In this document: positions 41,223 through 51,506 of the stretch, in pieces
Numbering within the stretch: position 1 is the stretch's first letter
How the letters are laid out: the number at the start of each line of letters is the position of its first letter
Assembly (NCBI RefSeq): GCF_020906515.1
Contig: NC_085852.1
Coordinates: forward strand, 806,001 to 870,000
Direction of reading: 5' to 3'
From: Vanrija pseudolonga
Taxonomy: Eukaryota > Basidiomycota > Tremellomycetes > Trichosporonales > Trichosporonaceae
Length of the DNA: 64,000 nt
Made by a program: the position numbers and the translations under genes
Notes under the pieces: generated by a model
Databases searched by the model: none
Seen by the model: the letters and a program-made list of their open reading frames with translations, nothing else
Told to the model about the DNA's origin: nothing

Positions 41223-42470
41223 ATGGTGAGTAGAGACCATTGCATGGCGACACGGCAACCCAGACACGACGACACGGGAGCACTCTACGGCAGCGACAGC
41301 GATATCGACGAGGCTGAATTCGGCATCCGTTGGGCGGGCGACACTGGATCGAGCAGAAGGCGAGATCAGGCGAGCAGTTGGCCTCTGGAGCGGCTAGGAA
41401 GGAGGAAGAGATGGGGACCAGCACCGCACTGCCTTCTCGTCGGCATCGTTGATCGACTCGCCTTGTGCCTACCAGAGTGCTTCGAATCGCCAGTCGTCTG
41501 GGTTGTTTTGTCGCCAACTTGCAACCCGCCGGTGCAAGGTTGAACATTTTGCTAACGGCTTGCCAGGGTCGCGGTCCTAAGAAGCACCTCAAGCGCCTTG
41601 CAGCTCCCTCTTCGTGGCTCCTCGACAAGCTCGGCGGCACCTACGTGAGTGCTACGTCGTCGATGCGATTCTCTGGGACAAATTTGCTAACATTTACCCA
41701 AGGCCCCCCGCCCGTCTCCCGGTCCCCACAAGCTCCGCGAGTCGCTTCCCCTTACCGTCTTCCTCCGCAACCGCCTGAAGTACGCTCTCACCGGCAAGGA
41801 GGTTACTGCTATCCTCAAGCAGCGCCTTATCAAGGTTGACGGCAAGGTTCGCACCGACGAGACCTACCCCGCTGGTTTCCAGGGTTAGTAGCGAGAAAGA
41901 GTTTCTCTTGCAGCCGAACAACCTTTCTAACCTCTCTCTCCAGACGTCATCACGATTGAGCGCTCGGGCGAGCACTTCCGTCTCCTTTACGACATCAAGG
42001 GCCGCTTCACCATCCACCGCATCACCCCCGAGGAGGCTTCGTTCAAGCTCCTCAAGGTCCGCCGTCACCAGCTCGGCGCCAAGGGTGTTCCCTACATCGT
42101 TACCCACGATGGCCGCACCATCCGTTACCCCGACCCGGCCATCAAGGTCAACGACTCGGTCAAGTTCGACTTTGTTCAGAACAAGATCGTCGGCCACCTC
42201 AAGTTCGAGCCCGGAAACGTTGTCATGATCACTGGCGGCCGTAACATGGGCCGTTCGGGTGTCATTGTCCACAAGGAGCGCCACCTCGGCGGCTTCGACA
42301 TTGTCCACGTCCGTGACGTCCTTGACCGCACCTTCGCTACCCGCGTCGGCAACGTCTTCGTTCTCGGCGAGGGCGCCAAGGCCCAGATCTCCCTCCCCAA
42401 GGGCAAGGGAGTCAAGCTCTCCATTGCCGAGGAGCGTGACGCTCGTCGTCGCAAGGCTCAGGAGGCTTAA
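41223..42470 (+). CDS. RPS4: 40S ribosomal protein eS4
   Basis: Cytoplasmic small-subunit protein. The first coding exon is just the ATG (41223-41225), immediately followed by a GTGAGT donor; intron 1 is 341 nt (41226-41566). Exon 2 begins [20 protein letters not shown], followed by short introns after GGTY and after ETYPAGFQ. The last exon carries [40 protein letters not shown], the KOW-like [20 protein letters not shown] and ends [13 protein letters not shown]. About 261 residues, all family blocks present. A start codon abutting intron 1 is common in fungal ribosomal protein genes. Strong codon preference (GTC, CTC, AAG, CGT) agrees with high expression. Confidence 0.97.
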
Positions 42471-42938
42471 ATGTCTCTTTAGCAACTTGTTCGGGGGATG
42501 CACGCACTTTCAGATACAGAGCAATCAAAAGGCAGCCCACTGACAGTTGCCCTCGCGAGGTAGTCTTGCCCTGCGAGTTGTACGACTGGGATGCATGTTT
42601 CGGCATACGAAGGGGTTGGGTGCTGGGCAGGCGAGCTGGGCGGAAGAGTTGGACAGGCGTGTCAGGATGCAGCAGCGCAGGGAGAGGACACACCCGGCAG
42701 GCAAGAAGACCAGTCGTCATGTCCGAGGACGCGGAGGTGACGACCAGCCGTCGTCACGGCACGGTGGGAGAGTTGCCCACACCTGCCTCCTCAAGCCACA
42801 ATCGCAATGCTCTACTGGTTCATGCTGAGACTAGATACTATGGTAGCTAGGCGGGCGGGCAGGCAGGCAGGCGGAGACACTGGCGCTGGCCTCGGCCACA
42901 CCCTGCGCCGCACCGCTCGCTGCGCTCGCGTGCGCGGC
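42471..42938. other. Convergent intergenic region, eS4 / CCDC124 homologue
   Basis: About 470 bases holding both 3' UTRs. GGCAGGCAGGCAGGC repeats lie near 42855-42872. No gene seen. Confidence 0.6.
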
Positions 42939-43988
42939 CTAGTCGTTGTCGACGCGGTACTTTGCCTCGCGGGCGCGCGTCGTCGCATTGAGCATGTCGA
43001 CGCGCTCGTCCTTGGACGCATTGTACGCCACCGAGACCTGGTTGAACGGGTTGTCGGGGCTCTTCTGGAACTGCTTGTACAGGATCTCCTGCATCTGGTT
43101 CTGGCGGAGGCCTGGGTGCTGCGCGAGGGGGTCAGTCACCCGTCACGCAACAACTTGACGCCGCCGCGCCACTCACGTCCTCCTTGAGCTTGGGCATCTC
43201 GGCCTCGACGTACGCCTTGAAGGCGGCCTTGAAGCGGCGTTCGGGGTGGCGCTCGATCAGGCTGGCCTGCGGGGTGTGAGCGTGTGCGTGAGCGAGCGGC
43301 GCGAGCGAGCAAGCGAGCAAGCCAGTGCGACGACAGCCATGTCGCCTCGCTTTCCACCCCCGCCGTCGCCTCCGGCGTCGTCGGCGACATACCTTGGCGC
43401 CAACAGCGTCCGCATCCGTCTTGGCATTCGCCAGCTCGAGCGCCTCGAGCATCTGGTCGATGCCGACGGCGCTCAGCTCGGGGACCGCACGCTCCTCGTC
43501 GTGGCGCAGGCCGAGCGGGTCGTCCGTCTTGAACGCGGCCGCGATGCCGCCGTTCGACTTGGCAAACGTGCCCTCCTTCTTCTTCTTGTCGCCCGCCTTC
43601 GGGGCGGCCTTCTTGGTCGGCGCGGACGCCTCCTCGGCCGCGAGGAGCGCGTCCCGCTCTGCCTTCTTGGCTGCGAGCTCGGCCTTCTTCACCGCCTCGA
43701 GCTCGGCCTTGGACGTGCCCTTGGCTTTGGGGAGTTAGCGGCGGCAACGACGCGACGATAGTAGCAGCAGCAACTCACCGCCCGACTTCCACTTGTCGGC
43801 CTCCTTGGCCTCCTTGACCTTGTTGGCGGCGTCCTGCTTGGCCGCCTGCGTGGTGTGAGCGACAGGAGATGGACATAGGCCGCGAGTTGTGCACCGACGC
43901 TCCGCCCCACACCCCCACTTACCTCGGCGTCCGCCTTGCGTGCGCGTCCCGCCTCCTTCTTCGAGTTTCCGCCCTTGTTAGGAGGCAT
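42939..43988 (-). CDS. CCDC124 family ribosome-associated coiled-coil protein (DUF1014)
   Basis: CCDC124 and its short fungal relative Lso2 bind idle 80S ribosomes and aid recovery from dormancy. Five exons: MPPNKGGNSKKEAGRARKAD; AKQDAANKVKEAKEADKWKS; a long basic coiled coil (ELEAVKKAELAAKKAERDAL) with PKAGDKKKKEGTFAK and ELSAVGIDQMLEALELANAK; ASLIERHPERRFKAAFKAYV and EAEMPKLKED; and HPGLRQNQMQEILYKQFQKS, PDNPFNQVSVAYNASKDERV, ending AKYRVDND at 42939. The RHPERR and SPDNP-N blocks match CCDC124 closely. The Lys-rich N-terminus is the ribosome-binding part in the family. About 250 residues. Introns lie near 43140-43175, 43265-43390, 43740-43780 and 43850-43920; the second is unusually long for this window. 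Confidence 0.93.
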
Positions 43989-44225
43989 CGTGGTGTTGCT
44001 GCTGCTGCTGAGAATGCGAGATGGTGGTTGCAAAGTGCGAGCCAACAAGGGCACGCGGACACAACTTGTCGCCGCCGAGTCAAAGTGGAGGTGGTCCGTT
44101 CGACCGACGTGACGACATCTGCGCATCTTCCTAGCTGTATCCCACCCACAACCGCCCACACGACTAATGTACACGGCGACATGCATACGCCAACCTAACT
44201 TCTGACAAATGACCAGTTGTGCTCC

Positions 44226-47200
44226 TTACAGATTCTCAAACTTCGCCACCATCTCCTTCTGATTCGCCTCCCACCGCTTCCTCTCCTCCTCCTGCTCGTC
44301 CATCAACCCCAGAATCAGGTCATCTGGCCCTTCGTCCTCCACAGCTCGCTCGTACTCCTGCTCCCACCCATCACCCCACTCTTCATCATGCTCGTCGTCC
44401 ACAACCGAGCTGCTCGTCGTGGGCAGTTGGCCAGAGCTCAGAGACGACTCGGCGTCATCCGCGGCCGTTGCGAACACCGTGTCGTCCTCAAAGCTCAGGC
44501 TGCTGCCCGTCGGGATGCCTTCGCGGCGGCGCTGTCGCGCGTGCTGAGCACGGGCATACTCTCGACGCACACGCTCAACTCCATCGCCAATGTTGGCAGT
44601 GACGGAGCGGATCGGAATCGAGTTCCAAAGCGATGCCTTGGAGGGTGAGCCATTGGGCAGCTGAGGTAACTGTGGCGCAGGCCGCGACTCGAGGACAGAG
44701 TGCAGCGCAGAGTTGAGGGGCTCGCCAAATGAGTTTGCGTCGGGCGTCGCAGGGTGGACCTCAATTTCCGGGCGGTACACCATCCGCTTCGTGCGCGCTA
44801 CCTTGTCAAGGACTGACAACGGCGAGTAGTCATCGGTCGGTACAGCACCGTAGAACTCGACCTGCGGCGAGAGGTAGATTGACGGGGGCAACAGACGCAG
44901 GCTGCTGCTATGCGTGCGGATTTCAGCGTGGCGGAGACTCTTGTCTTCGGCAGCCTTGAGTGGCGCCTTGGAAGGGAGCTTCAACGCCACAGCCGCCTCG
45001 TTGGCAGGGCCGCCGCCTAAGGGGATAGCCCATCGAGACTTGACTTCGCTGTCGACTGCCAGATCGCCGTCGGGGAGGAACCCTGCCTTCTCTCTCATCA
45101 TCTCGGTGAGGTTGCTGCGCCGAGGAGACCCTTCAATCGGCTCCTGCTGGGCGGTCGAAATGATCTTGTGGGCGGAAAGGCGGGCGAGGTCGAGATGGCT
45201 CGTTGCCGTATGGTAGATCGCCACATCCTGGCAGAGCGTCCCCTTGGCAAGAGGGTTCAGGCGTGTGGATCCGAAAGCTGCGAGCGCAAACGACCGCGGT
45301 ACGGCCTCGCTCTCAATATCGGCAGTCGCCGCGGGTGGTCGCAAACGGGCATAAGGCTGAACCTCAATCGAGAGCGGTTGTTGTTGAACAGGGTTTGCCA
45401 CCTTGACAGATGTGTGGCTCGACGCTGACGGCTTGCCACCGGATGGGTTGATAGGGAATACGTCTGAGAAGAGTCAGTTGAGCTCACTACTTCGAAATCA
45501 CAGCTCAACTCACGAATGGTTCCCTTGCCAGTGCCGACTGCAATCCAGCGCTCATCCTGAGCCCAAGATACGGAGCGGACGACTGCGGAGGTATTGCCAC
45601 GGCGGAGGATGTACGAAACCCAAACCTCGCCTTTACAGGCTGATCGCTTCCCAGCCGAGGCGCCGCGGGGTCGGACATCGAGGAGGTGGAACGCACGCCC
45701 GTCACTCGTCGCTGCAAACAGGCGAGACGACCGGGGAGAAAAGGAGAGGAAGCTGATAGGGTGCTCGCGCGGGGACACCACATGTCGACCGTTGGCTCCG
45801 GAGGGGCGAGGCGAGGCGACAAGTGAGCGTGGCGGAGGGAGACGGAAGTGGGCGATCAGCTCAGGCGTAGCACCGCCGCTGGGCTGGACATCAATGATCT
45901 TGACCCAGACACCAGCGGGGGGCCGAGCGGTTGATCCACTGTCTTGCGACGCGCCCTCCTCGACTGAGCGGCTCTCGGCAGCGTACACGTTATCGGCTTC
46001 GAGCGGGCCTCGCTCGGGTGGGGCGCTCGTGGCGAGTCTGCCGCTGCTAGCCTGGCTTGCTGCCTTGGCGCCCATCTTGAGGCCCGCCCAGACTCCCCGA
46101 GCTACGCCCCCACCAATCTCAACAGCCGAGCTTAACAGCGCGCCCTGCGTCGTGGGCGGCGGAGTCGGTCGTGCAGAGCCGCTGCTCGCTCGGAGCCGGC
46201 TCGAGGAAGCCATGACGATGGAGCCAAGGCCGTCGGGGCCTGGCGTTGCCGCCGGCTCGGTCGTGGCATAAGCGACGAGTCTTCCAGACAGGCTGACGAC
46301 AGGCAAAAGGGTATGCGGGTTGGGTGGGAGATTATCGATATGATGGATGCTGGACAGATTGCGGTCGAATAGATGAATAGTGGGAGTAGGATGTGACATG
46401 GTCTGGTGGTCAGCTGGCACCACTCGGGCAACCTACAATAGCGATTACTCGGGGCGAGCTCGACACGGCGGCTGTGACGCCCACACCAAGGTCCACACGC
46501 TGGAACGCCTTGCCCGAGGCCAAGCTCACGAGCACGAGGGCAATGTGGCCGTGCGGGGGCGATGGCGAGCCCGTGGAGTGAACGCTGCGACGTCAGCACG
46601 CCTGCCTTACTTGGCCCCCGTCCCCTCTCTCGCTCACGTTAGCGCCACCACTGGTCCTCGCTTTCCCCAGAACGCCTTGGGCAGCACATGAGCATGCAGG
46701 ACGCGCTCCTTTGTCAGACGCCCGAGTGGGCGGACACCAGGCAACGCGCTCGCCTTGACGTCAGTCTCGTACACGACCTCAGGGATGGAGGCGACCTCCT
46801 CGGGTGGCGGGAACTGCTCGCGGACGTGTGGGTCGTCGGGAATGACGCCATGGCGCAGGACAAACACCTGGAGGGCATGGCGCGCCGAGCTAAGCAGTAG
46901 CACACGACTGTGGCGTCAGGTCAGCGTCGCGTTGGCGCGCGTGCAAGTAGACGTACGAGGTATGGCCATCGCCGAGGTCGACGTCCTGCCAGGCAGCCGA
47001 CGAGTCGCTCAGCTGCGGTAGGGGAGGTGACGACGACGAGGACGCGACGCCAGCGCCGGCGCCACCGGGCTTCTGCTGGGACAGGGGCAGGAACCCCTTG
47101 AGCGACGCAAAGGGGATGGTGTTGAGGATCGGGGCGAAGAGTGATGACTGTGAGTCGCTGGGCAACGAGTCAGCACGGCGACGGGGCGACGGGCGGAACG

Positions 47201-47388
47201 ATCAGCACGTCACGTACTCTACAGCCAAGGCTGCGGCTATCGTCAGCACTGATCGTTCCTGACGGCGCCGGTGCGGCGCCGGTGTGCATCCACTCACCGA
47301 CTCCTTCGCGTGGTCGGCGCGTAGACCCGCTAGACTGCCTCGGAGACGTGTGGGGAGATGCATAGTCCACAGTGTCCGAGGCGGGCAT
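44226..47388 (-). CDS. BCAS3-type WD40 beta-propeller protein
   Basis: BCAS3 proteins form WD40-like propellers related to PROPPINs (Atg18) and, in animals, join PHAF1 at autophagosome formation sites. The ATG at 47386-47388 gives MPASDTVDYASPHTSPRQSS. A 19-nt exon (47218-47236) follows, then SLFAPILNTIPFASLKGFLP. A GTACGT-donor intron joins DLGDGHTS to RVLLLSSARHALQVFVLRHG. Further exons give PHGHIALVLVSLASGKAFQR, TMSHPTPTIHLFDRNLSSIH, SFLSFSPRSSRLFAATSDGR, VRSVSWAQDERWIAVGTGKG, and across a 46-nt-class intron GTIHVFPINPSGGKPS, the diagnostic BCAS3 motif. The C-terminal part contains TKRMVYRPEIEV and a long acidic tail (EEWGDGWEQEYERAVEDEGP). About 940 residues. The fungal role is untested. 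Confidence 0.85.
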
Positions 47389-48908
47389 GGGGGTAGGGCC
47401 GGTAGGCGCGAGTGGTAGTGTTGGTCCTTGTGGGCCGGGCCGGGGGGTACGCGTCGACAAGGGTCGGTGGTCGTGTCGGTGCGGTGTGGTCGCGTTGGAT
47501 GGGTAGTGCGTATGGATGTGAGGGGGTGGCGATCAGTGATGAAGTGGAAGAGTGATGGTCAGAAGCAAGAGTGTGCAGGGGGTTGTGGGGTTGGGGGGAA
47601 GAGGGAGGTAGTGGTTGATGGGTATGTGTGGTGGTTGCCGCCGTCGCCGCCGAGGACGAGTCAGACCCGATAACAGGACTGTCGCCGCCGCGTCAGAGTG
47701 GCAACACAGGGGGGGATATGCTGAAGTGTGACGTGGGCCGGTCCGATGTTTCGTCGCAGGCCGAGACTGCTGTCGACAATGTTCAATGTCTTGCTTTTAC
47801 TTTTAGATGCAGGTTACTTGTGTATGCTTGTGTGTGTGTATATGAATGTGTGCTGCAAGACGTTGCGAGTCATGCCATGCCAATGGCCTTGTTATGCAGA
47901 TCGCAGCAGCTGATACCACCATCCGGCCCAGTTGCTGGGTGGCGACAAGTCGCCTAGCCCAGCCAAACCCCAGTGACTGACTCCCTTCCCCCACCCGCCC
48001 GCCCGACCGCCCTGCCGCCGCCGCCGCCGTCCGGCTCGACCGGATTAACCCTACGTCAGGCAGCCCTGCAATCATGTCGGCACTGTACTGCTCCAGCGCC
48101 GTCCATGACACCATGCATCGCTCCTCACTCTGGCAATAATCGGCACCGATATGCCCAAGCATGCCTTTGATCCCGGGTACTACGATCATGTCGACTCGGA
48201 CAACACGGCTACGCCGACTCGACACACTACGTGCAACCGCCCAGCGATGAGGTAAGATGACGCTTGTGCAGCCTCGTCAGGAACCAGCGATCTGTTCTGT
48301 GTGCAAGTTGCTGCTTGAGGCGTTGCGTTGCGTTGCCGCTCGGGGCATGGCTGGGAACCAGCGGAGCCGACGGCCTCTGGGCCTCGGCTCCAGCGAACCC
48401 CGCTTGGATGGCGTGGGAGTCCGGCGAGTGGAGTGGCACTGGCACTGGTTCCAGCACTAGTCGCTGCCTTCACAACGCACGACCACGTGTGACGGCCAAG
48501 AAGCCCGCGGTGGCTTCTGCGACCATTCGTGGCGGAAGCTGGCCCACAGCACGGGACACGAGGCTGGGCTTTGGGTTGGAGCGTAGCAGTGGCTTCTGGG
48601 CGAGCGCGAGATTCCGTGCGAGGGAGGCCAGCGAGCTTCTGGGCTTGGAGCTCAAGGTTGGACGCCGGCCAAGTCGCAGGGGGCGAACTCCTCCCTGTAA
48701 CCACAACCCAACTCCTAGCCACAGCCCATGTCGCTGACTGCCTTGGCCAATAGCCCCTATGCTTATCAGTGATATCAGCAGGCCCATCGGGCCATGGACC
48801 GTCAGTCTACCTGCGCCGTTGGAGTCACCGCCGTCGCCGTCCATTGTCCCTCGCCCACGCCCCGTCGTCCGCGCATGGGTGCATGTACAACATAAGGTGC
48901 TGCAAGAT
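47389..48908. other. 1.5-kb intergenic region: BCAS3-type gene promoter and RPA12 3' flank
   Basis: Purine/GT-rich leader near 47400-47640, then a TGTGTG-rich stretch near 47820-47860. A poly-Pro-like GCCGCCGCCGCC is near 48013. Open frames at 48186-48740 on both strands have no recognisable domain. Confidence 0.55.
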
Positions 48909-49486
48909 CTAGTTGTTGGTCGAGGTCTGGTGTCCGCAGTTGAGACACTGGGCATGTGTGAGCGCGCGCCGCGTGCGGGACAGACACCCCAGCCTACCTT
49001 GTAGAAAATGGTCGAGCCTTCGTCGGCCGAGCGGAGCTGCATCTCCTTGTAGCTGAGGCCGATGTGTCCACATTTCTCGCACTTCTCTTGTGCCTGTGTG
49101 TGTGCGTCAGTCGTGTGTCCAGGACCGACCAACTAGCGCGCAACTCACGATCGGGTCGCGCCCCTTGGCTGCCTCCTCGCCGTGCATCGTGTTCTGCACG
49201 AGCGCGCGCTTGCTCTTCAGCGCCGACGGGAACGCATTGGGCGACGAGTACGTCTTTGTTGGCAGGTTCTCATATGCTGCGACGGTGTTAGCATCGTGCA
49301 AGGAGCAGCCACAAAGGGCGGACAGAACCCAAACTAACACGAAGCCGGCTCCTTGCGCCCGCACTGGTGGCACTCGATCTCGTCCTGGTCGTCTCGTGGC
49401 AGGTCCAGCAATGTTCCGCACACGGGGCAGAAGAGGAGCGAGCCGATACGGTGTGCCCGCGAGGTTGACGAGGTAGCTGGAGCCAT
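48909..49486 (-). CDS. RPA12: RNA polymerase I subunit RPA12 (A12.2)
   Basis: RPA12 supports RNA cleavage and termination by Pol I. Four exons. Exon 1 (ATG 49484-49486): [20 protein letters not shown], with the N-terminal zinc ribbon [20 protein letters not shown] and [11 protein letters not shown]. Exon 2: [19 protein letters not shown] then [20 protein letters not shown]. Exon 3: [20 protein letters not shown] then [12 protein letters not shown]. Exon 4: [12 protein letters not shown], stop at 48909. The C-terminal TFIIS-like ribbon keeps its four cysteines (CEKC, CLNC) and the catalytic-hairpin acidic pair (RSADEGST). About 138 residues, normal size. Confidence 0.95.
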
Positions 49487-49952
49487 GGTCGACGCGGTTG
49501 AAGATGATAACAGTGCTTTCGAGCTTCAAAGGCATCGGACGCCAAACAAAATCTTGGATGCCATGAAAGTGGAGGTTTGGTTAAAATGGGGGGATGGAAC
49601 AAGAGGTGGCACCACAATGGCCCTCGACCCTCCTCGCGTTCGTCGCATACGCCGCCCCTCGGTCGCTCCCTCCCTCCCTCGCACGTCACGTTGCTCCACA
49701 TCACATCAACCCAGCAACATGCATAACGACAAGCTATTAAGACCCAGGCGCCAAGAACCTTGCCAGGTAACAAGAGGACTAGCATCACAGGGTCGTATAA
49801 TGCGCTTCAAGGCTGAAACGAACACGAGGCACCACTAAAGGGGGTGAATTAAACAGGAATTAGAGGGTGATGGAGGTGGGAGTGGGAGGAGGGGGGACGA
49901 GGGTGGTGACAGGGATACACATTGGGTCGTCAATCTGGCTCTCGCAAGTCTT
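49487..49952. other. Intergenic: RPA12 promoter and Ala/Glu-rich gene 3' flank on opposite sides
   Basis: About 465 bases upstream of RPA12 (minus) and downstream of the next minus-strand gene. AT-richer around 49780-49870. No gene seen. Confidence 0.55.
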
Positions 49953-51506
49953 CTAAGCGGCCGCGGCAACAGCAGGAGCCGCGGGTGGTGCGGCAGCCTT
50001 GGGCTAAAGGCATGTTAGTTTCAGGCTGATAAGCACAGACGCCGGACACTCACGGCCTCGATCTCGATGGGCTCAGTCTTTGCGGGCTCCTCAATCTTGG
50101 GGGCAGCCTCCTCAGCGGCAGCAGGGGCGGCAACGGCCTCGGTAACGGCGGCAGGGGCCTCCTCAGAGACCTCCTCCTTGGCGGCGGCGACCTCCTTCTT
50201 GGGGGTGTCCTTGTGCTTGAAGAAGCCGGTGAAGCGAGCCGAGAGACGACGGCCGGCCTTGAGGGCCTTGGCAGCCTCGTTCTCAACAGCGGCCTCGGCC
50301 TTGTGAACAGCCGACTCCTTGGCAGGAGCGGCCTCGGCAGCGGCCGAAGCCTCAGCGACGGGGGCCTCAGCGGCGGGGGCGGCGACCTCACTGAAGCCGT
50401 CAGAACACGAAGATGAGGACGCTGGAGCAACTCACGCAACACGCTCAGCAACGGGCTCAGCGGCAGGGGCAGCGGCGGCCTCGGTAGCCTCAACGGCGGG
50501 CTCGGCAGCGGCAGCCTCGACGACAGCGGGCTCAGCAGCGGCCTCGGCAGCGGGCTCAGCGGCGGCGGCCTCGACGGGGTTGGGCTTCTCAGCCTTGGGC
50601 GACTTGGGCTTCTTGCCAAAGAGCTTGGCGAAGAAGCCCTTGCCCTCACCCTTAACCTTGTCCTGCCAAAAGTCAGCGGGGCAGGTCTTGGAGACACGGT
50701 ACTGCATACCTTGACAGCGGCAGCCTTCTTCTCGGCAGTCTTGGGGGCGTCGGCGGCGGCCTCAGCGGCAGCCTCCTCAGTGGCGGCAGCCTCAGTGGTG
50801 GCGGCCTCAGCGGTCTCGGCGACGGGCTTCATGTTGTCAGAAACTGAACACCTGACGAAAATGATAACGCGTGACGTACCGCAGCGGCAGCCTCGACAGG
50901 GGCAGCAACCTCAGTGGCGGCCTCGGGAACGGGAGCAACAACCTCGGCGGGGACGGCGGGGGTCTCCTCGACGACGGGGGCGACAGCCTCGGTGGCGGCA
51001 ACAACGACCTGGATACCAAGAGCAGTCAAGGTTTGCAAGTGGGGAGAGAATCATGGTTAGCGATCGGCAACTCCGCACGCGCAAGAAACTTCTTCCGGGG
51101 TGGGGTGTGTGAATTGGGACCCGAGCCTACGTGATGTCGACGCGTCACGCCACTCGGGCAACGTTTCACTACAGGTCTCACCACGCATGGATCAACAAAC
51201 ACGCAAGATCACATTGCGAGTTACAGTGCACAGTGACCAAGCGGAGTGTGCATTGGAGCCGACGGGTGTGTGGTGGCAAGCCCCCGTGGACCCGTGCTTG
51301 GCTGTGGCGACGCGACGGCCCTCTTCGTTGGGAGGCGGCGGCCCAAAGCCCCGGCGTGAGAGTGGGAGAAATCAACGGCATGTGTGGTGACGTGTGATGC
51401 AAAGCAAGCATACAGCGCGTCGCGGGGGGAGAGGGGATGTGTGGAAGGGGCGAGAGACGAGACGTGTTTGTGTGTGTGTACTCACCTTGTTCTCCTCGGT
51501 GGACAT
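49953..51506 (-). CDS. Ala/Glu/Pro-rich acidic protein with two basic-aromatic modules, unknown function
   Basis: The ATG at 51504-51506 gives MSTEENK, followed by a 476-nt intron (51010-51485) and five further short exons. The body is low-complexity Ala/Glu/Val/Pro (VVEETPAVPAEVVAPVPEAA; ATEEAAAEAAADAPKTAEKK). It is interrupted twice by short, conserved-looking basic-aromatic modules: GKGFFAKLFGKKPKSPKAEK (exon 4) and GRRLSARFTGFFKHKDTPKK (exon 5). It ends PPAAPAVAAAA at 49953. Each module could be a small amphipathic membrane-binding or NLS-like patch. One intron ends with the acceptor ATGAAG, chosen because upstream acceptors lead to a stop. The long first intron after an 18-22 nt exon and the codon bias suggest strong expression. 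I do not recognise the family. About 300 residues. Confidence 0.78.

Noticed and set aside
41694-42503. 269-codon open frame on the minus strand
   Set aside because: Antisense shadow of the eS4 exons; highly biased codons leave the complement open.
48186-48740. Open frames on both strands between the BCAS3-type gene and RPA12
   Set aside because: No domain, no consistent splice sites, and both strands are open in the same place, as in GC-rich noncoding DNA.
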